Shown: positions 33,519-45,484 of the stretch, piece after piece
Numbering within the stretch: the first letter of the stretch is position 1
How the letters are laid out: every line of letters starts with the position of its first letter
Assembly (NCBI GenBank): GCA_963678705.1
Contig: OY783213.1
Location: 14,450,451 to 14,514,450 of the forward strand
Source: Panorpa germanica
Taxonomy: Eukaryota; Arthropoda; Insecta; Mecoptera; Panorpidae
Length of the DNA stretch: 64,000 nucleotides
Direction: 5' to 3'
Made by a program: the position numbers and the translations under genes
Notes under the pieces: model-generated
The model's input: the letters and a program-made list of their open reading frames with translations, nothing else
Database searches by the model: none
Told to the model about the DNA's origin: nothing

Positions 33519-33769
33519 ATCAAACACTTATATTTTGGGGTCACTTTAACATCGAAAGATGCGTATGATTTTTAAGTTATGAAAGAGATCATTTACAGTT
33601 CATTTCTCACAGTCATTCATATGAAATATCTATTTTATAGGCTACAAATGGCTAAACCACTCCATCTGTCGGGATACAAATGAAGATAAAGTTGATGCAA
33701 ACTATAATTGAAGTGCAATAGTGATAGAAACGTCACAAAACAGGACACTTCACCAAATTGTTTACTGGG
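33519..33769 (+). mobile_element. CCCAGTAAAC MITE copy
   Basis: Same family and orientation as 25089-25328. The right end CACCAAATTGTTTACTGGG is intact and the left end has decayed to something like CAAACACTTATATTTTGGGG. The interior blocks TCTCACAGTCATTCATATGA and GATAAAGTTGATGCAAACTA are conserved. Confidence 0.85.
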
Positions 33770-33835
33770 ATGTCGCTTTTAGGATTAGTGGGACACTGGC
33801 ATAATTCTTGGTGCATCCACTTTGAATTTTTAACA

Positions 33836-33930
33836 TTCTCCCATCCAAATATTAGATGTGATTAAAACTGTGAATAATATTTTATCCGGCACTGACTTAT
33901 CAACTAGTACATTTGACAGTATTTATAGTC
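33836..33930 (+). repeat. LINE fragment (weak)
   Basis: ATATTAGATGTGATTAAAAC matches the LINE end at 8868 (ILDVIKT), followed by NNILSGTDLSTSTF in the same frame. The piece is too short to classify. Confidence 0.4.
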
Positions 33931-35094
33931 TTTGAACGATCAGTTTATTTTTGTTTATTATCAACGTCGTCTCCACAAAGTACACTCTTTGTTTCACGTC
34001 GTAAGTAGTCAACACTAACTACTGAGCCGGTGAACACTTCCTTTACTTATCGTTAGTCATATTCACGTTGATCCAGTTTTATAAAGTCTACTTTCCAGTA
34101 AAGACATGTGCTGCGCTGCTCTGTGCTATATTTAGCTAACTATTTAGAGATTACAACAATGAGAAACGGCCACTGTATGTTCAATACACCATTGTTTGTT
34201 GTCTTTCTGTCTGCACTAAGTACCGACACACGTTAATGTCCTAAGTTTTGCTTCGTTTGTGTAATATGTATGCAACAAGGTGTTAAGAAATAATTGCAAT
34301 AGAATTCTACTGGATTTTGTTTCAGAATTTAAAAATTCCGCCACAAAAGCAAGTCTATCTCTCGAATGCCCCCCAGTTCGACACTGATAAGTGTTATATT
34401 TTATTGTTATTAGAATTATTTCTTTCTTTTGAGTAAAGGATTCCTAATACCTTGACGCCATGCAAACTAGTTTGATGTTATTTGTTTTTTTTTATATATA
34501 GTTTCTCGGGCCTCCTAGGCACGTAGCCTTTTATCGCCCCTAATATTATTCTGCTTCTACTTATACTTTATATCCAGACAACAAGAATAATCTGTTCATG
34601 GCCACTGCTGTTATAAATTTCGGTTTCTCAATCAAAAAGGCGGTGTTAACAGGAAGCGCTTGCGAAGTCTGCAGCACCGCCCTTTGAAGTTTATTTTTTG
34701 CAATTGCTGTATTTTTACACTGTTACAGAATGTTGTTAGATGTTACAGATGTTATTTGTTTATTAATATTGGCCTTTTCTAGTTTTATTAAAATTTTAGT
34801 GCCGCGGCCTTAAAGATGTAATGTCTTTTAAGGGGCCATCCATAAATAACTTCACACAAATTTCCTGCAATTCTGAAACCATCTGTCTCATTTTGCGTTT
34901 CTTGGGATATGTATTATATGTAGGCATTCAAATAAAAGTCAGTAGAAATTTTATCAAGTTTCATCAATAGAAAATCGATGTTTTTGTTTGAAAACCTCTT
35001 GTTCAGTTAATTATAAGTTCTCTAAATATTAGCTCACAAAATTTAATTTAAAACTAACAATTAGCACATAATTCACTCAGAACGGCTACTTTCA
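33931..35094. other. No gene seen
   Basis: It contains the first motif of the dispersed repeat at 34831-34862 (GGGGCCATCCATAAATAACT). At about 34325 TTTTGTTTCAG opens a 36-codon frame (NLKIPPQKQVYLSNAPQF) with no donor; left uncalled. Confidence 0.4.
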
Positions 35095-35373
35095 TTAGTC
35101 CAAACAATCCTTAAAGCCATAAATCTCTGGAGACTTAGTAAAACAAATGCGTTCGTTGCATTTGATGTAAGTAATACATCCTGCACCTGACAAGCGCGGC
35201 GAGATCTTTGAAGACTTCCAATAAAACAAATAGACGGTCATAAAGCACCGCAAAGTACACAAAATTAACACCAGAGCTAAGACAGACACCAAGATGATAA
35301 TGACAGGGTCGGTTTTTATAAGGCATGCATCTTGTGGCGGCCCCGCTTTTACGACCCGATTTCTTTCCTCAAT
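35095..35373 (-). CDS. Unrecognised ORF with one membrane segment
   Basis: An open frame of 92 codons on the minus strand. It reads roughly 20 polar residues (ERNRVVKAGPPQDACLIKTD), then a strongly hydrophobic stretch of about 28 residues (VIIILVSVLALVLILCTLRC and on to LFYW). It ends in a Lys/Ser/Cys-rich tail (KSSKISPRLSGAGC ... FKDCLD). Base composition is less A+T-rich than the surroundings, which favours a genuine last exon of a single-pass membrane protein. No upstream exon or acceptor in the right frame could be identified, and the family is unknown to me. A second minus frame (35135-35326) overlaps it and is taken as a shadow. Confidence 0.3.
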   Translation of the reverse strand: MEERNRVVKAGPPQDACLIKTDPVIIILVSVLALVLILCTLRCFMTVYLFYWKSSKISPRLSGAGCITYIKCNERICFTKSPEIYGFKDCLD

Positions 35374-35738
35374 TCATCCTAGATAGATAAAGGCACTCTT
35401 TGACCACACTGAGCAATTAGAAACACCACTTGCAATGTTATCTTTGATATGGGTTTGCCATTAAACCGATGTCTAATGGTTCAACCTTCAAAGGGGCAGG
35501 CTTTGGAAACTTATACAAAATTTCGAGTAAGAGCAAAAAGAAAAGACCATTGCTGCTGATTTAAATAATAAGTTACTTTCAAATCTATACAAACACTTTA
35601 AGTGGAATATGGACCTACCAAATTTTTAATCATAGTGCCCCTCTAAAGTTTGTGAGATAACAAATTTACAAGCTGCTAACTTTCCATCTCTTAAGGTTTA
35701 TATTGTAGAATTAAAAAGGTCACCAAAGCTGAGAATTT

Positions 35739-35978
35739 TCAATAACATAATTTATCTGAAATAACAGACCATGGAAAGTGGTGTTCCATATTGATGACCA
35801 AGTGCCCAAAGCCGGTCCTGCAAAGGTATATTATAAAAGCAACAGAGGTACATAGATAATACAAGAAATTCAAATAGCTATAAAATAAATATTTGTAACC
35901 AATAAAATAATGGACATGCTCCATGATTATTTTAAAGCCAAAGTGTAAATGCTTCAGCAATTGCTTTCAACGAGGTGT
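35739..35978. other. No gene seen
   Basis: The minus-strand ORF here is Tyr/Leu/Phe-rich and shows no domain; I take it as chance. Confidence 0.35.
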
Positions 35979-35982
35979 AGTT

Positions 35983-36407
35983 GAGACAAGACTGTCTTCA
36001 AAACGAACCAAATAACGTCTCATATGCGAAATTAACCGAAGTTTAACCAAAAAATGTATTTTTCTAATTTTAGGTTTGTCATAGACTGACACCATGGTTA
36101 TAATCTAGCTACATTGTACCGGATCTTGTTTTTTTCGAAGTAGGGAACAAAATCTTCAAATTGCTACACTGTACTTTTAAATAATTACCGCCAATAATTT
36201 TAGTGTTTTTTTTTTACATACATTGATATTTGTACCTAATTATATACTATATAAATGCTGTCAATAATTGGGATGCCACATTTGAAATTTGACAGTTTCG
36301 TCCTTTGAAAGTACTACCAGGCAGGAACCCCGGTTTGAAACTTTGTTGCCCCCTCCCACGAACAAAAAGCGGTCCAAGTCACGTTTACCTGAAGACAGTT
36401 TTGTCTC
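35983..36407. repeat. Inverted repeat pair
   Basis: GAGACAAGACTGTCTTCA (35983-36000) and TGAAGACAGTTTTGTCTC (36390-36407) are complementary at 17 of 18 positions and point outward. No target duplication is apparent. It could be a decayed MITE of about 425 bases. Confidence 0.35.
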
Positions 36408-36474
36408 TCGTATGCGCATAACCTAAGACTACACTTTATACCAGATATCTAACTTTTTTTATTTTTTGTTACAG

Positions 36475-36531
36475 GTGCCGCAATCCAAAAATGTGCCCGA
36501 TGATTCCAGAGCTTCAGGCGTAATTTTCGGG
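36475..36531 (+). CDS. Candidate internal exon, 19 codons
   Basis: TTTTATTTTTTGTTACAG|GTGCCGCAA at the 5' side and TTTTCGGG|GTAAGC at the 3' side bracket 57 bases. These are open in phase 0 and read VPQSKNVPDDSRASGVIFG. The polypyrimidine tract is strong, and the codons (GTG CCG, GAT GAT TCC AGA) are richer in G+C than the flanks. The exon is symmetric, so it could be a cassette exon of a long plus-strand gene. I do not recognise the protein. No neighbouring exon was found within several kilobases, which would mean very long introns. It is the best plus-strand exon candidate in the window. Confidence 0.4.
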
Positions 36532-38530
36532 GTAAGCAAAAATACTTCTAGAAATATTAAACCATGTGTTTATAGTCTTTCTATGCTACTTATTTCTTGA
36601 ACACCCTATTACATGTAAAACGACCCTCGTGTTCTTGTATGAACTCTTCAAAAACATTACAGTTGGAATATGTTAATACCCAAATGTCTACAGTAATTTT
36701 GAAATCACTCTGTACCACTGAGTGGGCTGTATCGTGCTGTTTTTAACCACCCCTCATCTACCATCCAACACCCCATTCCTCTTTCTATCACCCCTTGTCT
36801 TCTAGCGCCTAGCCACCCCTCATATGGCAGCGAAATGCCGCCGTTAATTCTTGTTGCAAGCAGATTAACTCAAAATGAGATGGCGCTAACTTCGTCTGCA
36901 AAGAATAACCTACATTACAGTCTGTACACTTAGTTTTGTTCGTGAGAGTTTAATTAGGAAGTGGTATTTGATTCGTCTCTTTTATTAGGAGTTGTAAATT
37001 TTTAATCAAACTCTGAAATCAAAGACTTTTATTTTAGTAATTTACATACACATTATAATAATTACACTGTTTTACTTAAATCATGCTATCTTACCTGAAG
37101 TCAAAGGAACGACATATGCACCGTGTGTTCTGTCGACTCCGAATATCAACTGTGTTGCCCGTTATTCCTACAACGTCATCTATGGCGTTCATGGGTATAT
37201 GTTTTCATTAAACGGTCACTGTTTTACGGACAAAAGAGCTTTGTACCAACAAAAGAAATATAATTTCTTTACATAGATATTAATTCAGGTTTTAAATATG
37301 TGTGTTTAGAAGATACAGTTTATAATTGATGTTGACGGTTGTGTTTTCGGGTTCGATCTTCAGACCACAGTTATACTTTACGAGCTTTTTCCTCGGTTCT
37401 TGGTTGGAGCATTAAATTAAATTGGTTATATGTATTAATTTTTTTTTTCATTTATTAAATTTAATAGCACCTCCTACGCTTCCGCCCATATGTGCTCCTT
37501 TGTCCAATTATTCTATCACCCTTAATTTTTTACATTTCAATTACATTAGTATATAATTATATAGGAACAAATAAAATGAATTTCATACTCAGTTAAGTCA
37601 TGTACTTATTTTCTAGGTTATCTGAACAAAAAAAAAGTGTTTTGTATAGGATTCTATACAATATTTTAAAAATGTTTTAACTAATTTTTTTAAATAACTA
37701 AACAAAAATGTATCAGTATTGCGATGCTCGTCTTTCAGTATGCTCAACGGGAGTGTACAACCGATACACTTTTAAAACCTGCTTTTTCTTTTGAATATAT
37801 TAAAAAAGTTTTCACACAGATAAAAAATAATAGGGTGCTAATTCTGCTGTTGATATGTGCAATATTCATAATTTCAAATATAAATTGTTTTAAATTATAC
37901 TTATATTTTCTGATATAATAAAAATAAATTAGACGTAAAGCTAATTGGAGTAAAATTTAAAACAAAAAAATAATAAAATACTATGTAATAAGTATATCCT
38001 ATAATAAGGAAACATCCACCAGGAACATGCCTTTTCGTTAGCAAACAGTCCGAGTCCGACATGTGTATATGTGTATACATGAGGTCTTTTATTTTGCATA
38101 TGTTCCACAACAAGGGCCGGTCTAGAGAGATATGAGTATATACATATTTAAAAAAAAAAAATTACTTGTACTACAAAAAAACGTACACAGCTAAACACGC
38201 TATATAAAATATATACGCCTGTTTGTTCGATAATATTCATACTGCAAAAAAACGTGCAGTACAATGCTATGTGGACCCAAGCTAACTGTTATATACATAG
38301 GTATAATTATTTACCATATTCTTATGTGACTGTTTTCCTCATTGGAAAACGAAAATTTATTATTATTCACTGGTTTCTTTTAAAATAGCACTTGAATGTA
38401 AATTTCAAAAATTTAGTAACAAAATAGAATAAAAGAATATATTTCAAACGCCCTCAGTAACCAACGTAGTCATGATACGGTCCTGCAACCACCATATCAT
38501 AACATCAGCATTTTTCCTTACACAAACATT
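36532..38530. other. No gene seen
   Basis: Pyrimidine/C-rich patch at 36745-36830 (CACCCCTCATCTACCATCCA). A possible tRNA-like B box, CGGGTTCGATCTTC, lies at 37347-37360 on the plus strand. The rest is A+T-rich without a frame of interest. Confidence 0.4.
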
Positions 38531-38875
38531 CTAATTCCATGTCGGTATTACAGATATTATTTTAACCCCTAGAGTCAAATACAGTTTAAAAAGAAAACGA
38601 GTTAAAAGAGAAAAAAAATAATAATGAGGTGCATTCAAGTTAGCTTCACGCAAACAAAAGCTGTGACGTGCAAATTCTTCATAAGAAATTGAGAACAGAC
38701 GAAGAAGAACAAGCAGTGCCATGGCTGTAATTCCTAACGCGGAGGAATGGAACTTCAGATCGTTCGTAGCCTTTTGTTTTAGATTCAAGCAAGCGCCAAA
38801 TGCCAGAGACATTTTATGTGTTTTATGGGTTTATTCGTATTTTCATTTGAAGAAGCAATAGCTGTTTGTCGTTGT
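38531..38875. other. Overlapping coding-like frames, unassigned
   Basis: The minus-strand frame 38812-38531 (MSLAFGACLNLKQKATNDLK..., 93 codons) and the plus-strand frame 38728-38865 (MAVIPNAEEWNFRSFVAFCF..., 45 codons) share one stretch of less A+T-rich DNA. Neither resembles a known domain. At most one can be real, and I call neither. Confidence 0.25.
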
Positions 38876-38924
38876 ATTCCATGAAATATATATTATGAGT
38901 ACGTTCTACGTTAGTCTACGTCCC

Positions 38925-38990
38925 TCCTCTGCCTCCGCCTCTGCCTCTACGTCGCTACGTCTATGTCTACGTCCTCCTTGTCTACTGACT
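38925..38990 (+). repeat. Degenerate CTCTGC/CTACGT tandem
   Basis: CCTCTGCCTCCGCCTCTGCC followed by repeated TACGTC; a short minisatellite. Confidence 0.5.
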
Positions 38991-39221
38991 ATTCTCTCAA
39001 CTGTGTTTCTATCTATTTATATTTCTCATCTTGCACTGTATTGCAATAACATCATTCTTTTTTGTGTTCATAATTCTTCTTTATTTATTCGTTGCGAAAT
39101 TATATATCAAAATACTGAAGTTTTGTTGTAAAGGCCATAGCACACGACCGAAATATCAGAATATGTCATTCGTCGAACGTTTCTATAATGAATATATTTC
39201 TTATATTGAAGTATAGGGTCA

Positions 39222-39277
39222 AACCAAGCAGACTAAAACAACAACAACAACAAACGTGTTTTCCTTTGATCTTACCA
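39222..39277 (+). repeat. Fragment of the 18559-18909 element
   Basis: AAACCAAGCAGACTAAAACA ... CAAACGTGTTTTCCTTTGAT matches positions about 18680-18725 of the first copy; in between, CAA triplets are expanded. Confidence 0.6.
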
Positions 39278-39629
39278 ACTCTTTTTTATTTTATTTTCTT
39301 AATTATTTAGTGATAAACACAATCCTGAGTCCTGAATCCAGATTAGTGAGTCAGGCAAGACAGTCTCTAATGAACACATAACATTAAGCATCCATCACCA
39401 ATATAATATTAAAATATTTTATAATTAACACAAAACAGTCACCAGATCATTAAAATAAAGAATTGAGGTTAAGTGCCTGAAAATATCAGCTCTACGATGC
39501 AACTGTTGCAACTTATTAATATGTATATGATAATTTTAAATAAATGTTTGAATTTTTGAAATATTTAATTTCTTTGCTACATAAAATATATAAAATAATT
39601 TAATTTTTTTTATTATTGTGACTGTAAAT

Positions 39630-39740
39630 AACCGTTAATTACGTTATATGCCGATGGAGGAAGATGGAAGGGCTGTAGCAAGTTTTATGACGTCATATCT
39701 TATCTAAAATTCGACTTCCAAAAAAAGTAAAAGCAAGACC
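39630..39740 (+). repeat. Dispersed repeat, copy 2 of 3
   Basis: It shares with 1-150 the ordered motifs GTTAATTACGTTATA and TTTTATGACGTCATATCTTA ... AATTCGACTTCCAAAAAAAG. ATGACGTCAT within it is a perfect CRE-like palindrome, but it belongs to the repeat. Confidence 0.55.
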
Positions 39741-39948
39741 AAAAAACAAAATAAAATTAAACATAATATACATTTTTTCAAATGTGTGATGTCCCAACAG
39801 GGACAATGTGTGAAAAGACGTGACAATGGAGACGAGAGTTCCAAAATTTGCGTGTCATATATCTAAGACACATCTATGAATATTCGTGGCAGATCACTAA
39901 ATGTTGTCTACTAAGTAAAATCGTTTACGTAACATATTCGTTTTTATT

Positions 39949-39989
39949 AGATAACGATTAAAATGGACGTAACTGGGTTTAGCGGGTAA
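39949..39989 (+). repeat. GTAACTGTGTTTAGCGGGT motif, site 2 of 6
   Basis: GGACGTAACTGGGTTTAGCG then GGTAA, preceded by TTAGATAACGATTAAAAT, as in the consensus TTAGATAAAC.TTAAATACAC. Confidence 0.5.
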
Positions 39990-40479
39990 TATGTTTCATT
40001 TATTAGATAATTTTATTAGAATGTATATATATTATTTTCTCATGTGTTGAATATATGAGGGGTAGATGCAGGGAAAGGGTAATGGGGATATCTACAACAC
40101 GGTTAAGCTGAGAGTAAGATTTTCTTTTTTTTTTTTTTTTGATGACATAGCAATAACGGCTGTTAAGGCAACAACAATGTCCGTTTAATACATCTGTTAT
40201 ATATCAAAATACACACGTATGAATCTATTTCACCCTATTCCTGTGGCCTATACTCCTCAAGCACACCCCCATTCCTCACTCTACTACCCCACTTCACCTC
40301 CTCAACCCTATACGGTGACTATGAATGTATATATGTGTATATCATATCCGTTATGGCATTATCCCTTCTGGCGGCACAAAGGGCTAATTAGCCATAAAGT
40401 CTGTGATTTATAACGGACCCAGAAAATGCAAATATGAAATATGAAAATGAAGATGGGTGTAATAAAAGTGATATAGTGG

Positions 40480-40730
40480 GCTCCGCGGAGCCATTTGTGA
40501 AGGCGCCTGACTCACTCGTCAGCTTTATGGGCGCCGTCCGTCATTCTAGTGACAGCCTTCATTGCCACGGCCCCGCTCTGGACTGTGGCACAGAGGAGTT
40601 ACGGGACGGGTGGTGCGGCAAGGGGAAAGTAACGGAAAGCTTTACAGAGGAGAGTTGTATCTGTACTCTACAGCTACACTTCTACGGGCTACGGGCTACG
40701 GACTACGGACTACGGGGCTACGATGTGTAG
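40480..40730. other. CpG-rich patch with a short ORF and a tandem repeat
   Basis: The most G+C- and CG-rich stretch in the window. It includes the perfect palindrome GGCTCCGCGGAGCC (about 40480-40493), GGCGCCTGACTCACTCGTCA, and at 40683-40724 a tandem of CTACGGG/CTACGGA units. A 98-codon plus-strand frame (40434-40730) covers it (SAEPFVKAPDSLVSFMGAVR...) but its C-terminal part is just the translated tandem. It could be an unmethylated promoter or first exon, or a TE scrap. No gene can be assigned. Confidence 0.4.
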
Positions 40731-42957
40731 AGTTCTCTATTTGCCGGAGAATGAGAAATAAAAGAGTGGAAGGAAATAATACTACGTGTACATTCTGATT
40801 TAAGAATATTTTGCTTGGTCAAAAAGGTCAGCACTTCTTCAACTTTTATATTTTGATTGATTTATTTATTTTTAAGGGTTTTCTAAATCGACTGATTTTG
40901 TTGTTGTTGAAACCTTATTACGTACTCATTACATTACGATTTGTTTGTCAACAATACTGTCTACATCGACAGACGTTACTACAATTCAATTAGACGCAAA
41001 GTGACGTTTAATGCCGCTCTTAAGCATGAATTAACCTTAAAATTAGAACTGCATATATGCCTTACAAAAATAAGGTTTTTTAAATTTATATATCGGTAAT
41101 ACTTTTTTGATAATAAGAACATGTTATTATAAATGCATATATATTAGGCGCCTACAAATTCGATATCACAACACAAAGGCATACTGGAACAGGTGGTTTA
41201 CCCCCGGGCCAAGGTACACTCCCAAAAGCTCAGTTCAATTATGATTCATTTGGAAGACTATCGTCACTAGATTTAATTGATTTTGCGTGATAGGTAAAGA
41301 AAAAGGAGGAACAATTCCTAGTCAATCAATCAACTCAATCAAAATACAATTAACTAACTAGTGCGTGTAAAAGTACACAAAATGATTTGTGGATCTTTGA
41401 AGTCATTTTTAATGTTAAATACCTGTATTTATAATCCTTAATTTCCCAACTTATGATCAACAGCATAAATGAACAAACTCACATTTTAGATTCATATTTT
41501 TAGTATGTTTTTTTCATATTCCCCTTATCGCTAATGTATATTTATTTTATATAATTATTATATTTCTCATAAAATCTCGCAGATAAAAACTATATTATAA
41601 ATATGTCATTTTTTATGATGTTTCACTAACAAAAAACAGTAACTAAAAAGGGGTTCTGGCTTTCTAGCTCTCTGGTTTTCCCAGGTCACCCTATTCATCC
41701 TTCTCCCATTACCCCTCCCATCCCTTCGCATCTCTTTTCTCTGGCGTTTCATCCCTTTATACTATTGCGTCTCTTTTCGCGTATTATAGATTTAAGATAC
41801 GTCACGACAACGAATTTATATCTATGTCATTTTAGCAATTATACAAAATGAAAACAAAGAGGGCCACAGTCATAAATTCAAAACTTAATCCTAAACACAT
41901 TTGAGTTGCTTTGAATTTATTGTTATTGACTTACATAATGGCTCATAGAAGCAGTGAGGGAGAACGAGGGGGGACGAGAAGATCTGAAGCAACGTAGAAG
42001 GAGGATGGGTAAATGAGGGGTGAGACCAGAGAACGGGGAACAGGGAACGGGGACAGACAGACCCGATAATTATAAAGTATAATAAATAATAAATATATTA
42101 CAATATACAACCATATCGCTTTTATGTTTTAAACTCCTGATAGAAGGGAAAAGAGGGGAGTGAGTGGTGAAGAACGGGTGGAACTCTACCACTAGCTCCA
42201 GAGGACTGTAGAAGCTGATTAGCGCTGGTTCAATCCCGCTGTTTTATATCAATTTGATTTATATCTTCAATTTCATTACATTAAGTTCACGGTTGTGTGC
42301 TAGATGGAACACTGTTGTAGCTGGAACTGGTGCTGGAACGGGAACGATGGAAGCCCGCGAATACTGAATAAATATTGTTGTTTGATGCACGCTGTATTAT
42401 AAATTGTTTTTACATTTACACTTTATTGTGCCTGGTTAAATTTATGTTGTGATTTAAACCTTGTGCTTTCCATTTCTGAATTCAGTATACGCAATTGTGT
42501 ATGCATTATTCTGAATCAGACGTCGCTCGCATTTTGAGCTCGAGTTGAATTTTGAGTTGACAATAAACGGTAGACTTTATTTATTTACTAATTTAAACTA
42601 GTACTATAATCAACTTGGTTGAAGTCTAACCGCGATTTGGCATTTTTTAGTAGTTGAAATATATTAGATGTTGGTTCCTCTTACATGAAAAATATGTCCC
42701 ACTTCTGTTCTAGGAAACATGAAGCTTACAACTCCTAATTTCATAGGTCTACCCCTCAAGGCACGAATTGTAAGTGACAACATCAGAATACAACACTATC
42801 ACAAAAAATAAAAGTGGAACTCGTAATTTTAGAAGGACTTCAAAAAAAAATTTATATCATTTTCTTTATATTTTGCCGGCCTATTTCTGATGCACGAGTC
42901 TATTACATATTAATGATGAAATAAACTAAGGTACATGCATGCCTTAAAAGATATATG
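40731..42957. other. No gene seen; purine/pyrimidine patches and a SINE-like piece
   Basis: A pyrimidine patch lies at 41660-41760, and purine patches at 41945-42065 (with GAACGGGGAACAGGGAACGG) and 42140-42185. At 42190-42240 the plus strand reads CTAGCTCCAGAGGACTG ... GCGCTGGTTCAATCCCGCTG. That is A-box-like then a good B box (GGTTCAATCCC), suggesting a tRNA-derived SINE remnant, although the T-arm does not pair well enough for a tRNA gene. Confidence 0.4.
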
Positions 42958-43108
42958 CAGTGATTCTAGTGGGTTTTCTAAAGAGGCGCGAGATTCAAAT
43001 ACATATATTGTAATGACTTTTTCTACTTTGGTTGCGAGGGTGCGAGGTCGCTGCAAGAGTGAGGCCCCGGATGATTGCCCCGTTTGCACCCCCTAAAGGA
43101 TGCCTCTT
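42958..43108. mobile_element. Decayed hAT-type MITE (candidate)
   Basis: It begins CAGTGATTCTAGTGGGTTTT and ends CCCCCTAAAGGATGCCTCTT; the ends are roughly complementary (CAG.GATTC / CAGAGGCATCC-like). The interior GAGGCCCCGGATGATTGCCC then CGTTTGCACCCCCT is typical of small insect hAT elements. No 8-bp duplication remains. Confidence 0.4.
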
Positions 43109-44513
43109 CCAACCAGGTATATTCTCGAGATCCTCTTCAATAAATTAATGTATTAATGACTCAGTGAGAGAGTTCATTTACGCTTGACGCTAACTGCAGC
43201 ATCTATCCTCAGGACCAGAGATATATTTTCCGGATTTTATTGTTATTAAGTTAAATATGGCACATACCACAAAACCTAGCAACATATTAGGAAGTCATTG
43301 GTGATAGGGCTCAACATTGGTAATAGACCGATGTTAAATAAATGAAATACAAAAAAAAATTAATATATTGTATAAGAAACAAAAATTGTTAATTTTTCAA
43401 ATGAGCAAATTTTTGTTTGACTTGTTCGTAAAAAAAATATAAATTTCTTAAGTTTGTATTTTTTTTATAACATCCATTGTGTGTTCGAAATTTTTTTCCT
43501 TGATATTTTTCGACACTGTGAAGAGCATATCATCCTGTAATTGGGGTATTTATCACCCTGGCTAGCTGTACAGGTCCAGGGAGGCCCAGTCCCTGACACA
43601 GTTCATTGTTTCGTTGATCATTGTTTGTTTCATTACAGGATTTATATTATTAAACCATAATTCAAAATAGGTTTATTACAAAATAAATATTTATTTTAAA
43701 TCGTTAATAGTTTCGTATCAATAAAAAACAATTAATAAAATATAATCACTGTATAAATACATAAATCCTGAATGTGATTTGAATGCAAAATTATTTATTT
43801 GTAAACACACATACCATAGTAAATATTTATAGGAAGATTCATACTATTATTCAAACTAAACACACATAAAACACATTCGCACACACATATACTTTTACAT
43901 ACATATTAAATGAATTTAAATTGGTTTTGTATTTTGTAATGCTTGAAAATAAGTCATTAACCATTCCGAGTATTTAATTCGGTAATTTACGCTTGTAAAT
44001 GTCAAATTGTGTTTCCGTTTTTGTTCATACGAAATCAATGTTTGTCGGACACCATCATTGCTTTTTATTTTGATTTATATTCTGTGTGCTAGCTTTACCA
44101 CGTGGTACACATATACGATCTGCTTATGTATGTGTTGGTGTATTCATATTTTATTTGTGATTTATGTTGTAAAGTATGTATATTAATATTATAAAGTATT
44201 AATTGTAAAAAAATGCATTTACTGAATGAATAAACCGTTAAATGAACAACTTGCTAACAGAATGTTTTTGGTGTCAGATGTTGATCCCTATTATTCAGAT
44301 CAAGGTCGTAAGAAGTAGTTCGTACGTTATTTAAATTATGGAACCTATCACCCACACATTAAGGGCACTACCGCTATTTCTATAAGGGTAAACATTCATA
44401 TACCAAAGTGTCCATAATACAAGTGGAGCGGGAATGGTGGGGAGGCGTACACTCACTAGAGTTGCTACTTGTATTTAAGTGTTTTAATCCCATAAATGTT
44501 ATACTACCGGCAT
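43109..44513. other. No gene seen
   Basis: A+T-rich, unassigned. Confidence 0.45.
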
Positions 44514-44612
44514 TGGGCTTGTGTCCTATGTCTTAATTTCTGTAAAAGTGCACTATATATATATAGTACACTTTTAATATAATATAGTACACTTTATCAA
44601 TATATTGATAAA
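44514..44612. repeat. Palindromic repeat
   Basis: GTAAAAGTGCACTATATATA continues as a near-perfect palindrome of about 33 bases (AAAAGTGCACTATATATATA...TAGTACACTTTT). It is followed by a second AGTACACTTTATCAATATAT unit. The left flank GTCCTATGTCTTAATTTCTG is shared with 12476-12526. It could form a cruciform or be the junction of two element ends. Confidence 0.6.
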
Positions 44613-45484
44613 TTGATAGTCAAAGTAAACTAGTGAAAGTTGAACAGTTTCATGTTATAGGCTATAGAATACGTTTATATTTTGATTATAATCATCTAAA
44701 TTAATTTTGAAGAAATAACGCTAATTGAGAAATCGAACACGATGGGTCATTTTTTACTGTCAACTATTTAAAACGAAGAGCCTTATTTTGTAACTTTTTC
44801 TCCATAGTTAAAATACCGTCATCAAAAAAATAGAATAAATAATTCTGTAACAAAAGTCCTTTATTTATAATCAAAATCTGAATAATTATAATTTATTTAA
44901 TTTACAATTTCATTGCAGTTTATTTTCATATTATAATGTAATTGTTTCAATCAAAATTACGATTATAATGAATATACTAGCCAGATTTTTATTAGCTCTT
45001 CTCAATATGCATATGTATTGGTGGTGTATACAAATAAAAGTTGTTTATTGGTTCATCTACCATCAACGATAATTCCATACAACTTTAAACACATTATATA
45101 TTTATCAAATCACATATACACACAGTAATATAGCTTCACTAATACTTATGCATTATAATACTCATATACATGTATAGGACATAAATATAAATGCAGAATA
45201 AAACCAGAGTATTGCATTTTACTGTGGAACTGGATTAAAAATATATGAACAAAATCAAATCCACACAAAATGATAAGTTATTGTCAAATGTAAATTTGAT
45301 CACATCGTATCAAATGTATTGGGAGCTTTAGTGATGATACAGACACACACACGCACGCATACATGCATCCTCGTATACATATTTGTAGTAATGTGTATAC
45401 ACATATTTAATAAATACAGGATGGGAATAAAATGTGAATCTACGAGTAATTCGTAAAAAATTAGAATTTGCTCGGACGTATGGT
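44613..45484. other. No gene seen
   Basis: A+T-rich. Short ACACACACACGCACGC run at 45343-45358. The minus-strand ORF there reads through it. Confidence 0.4.
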
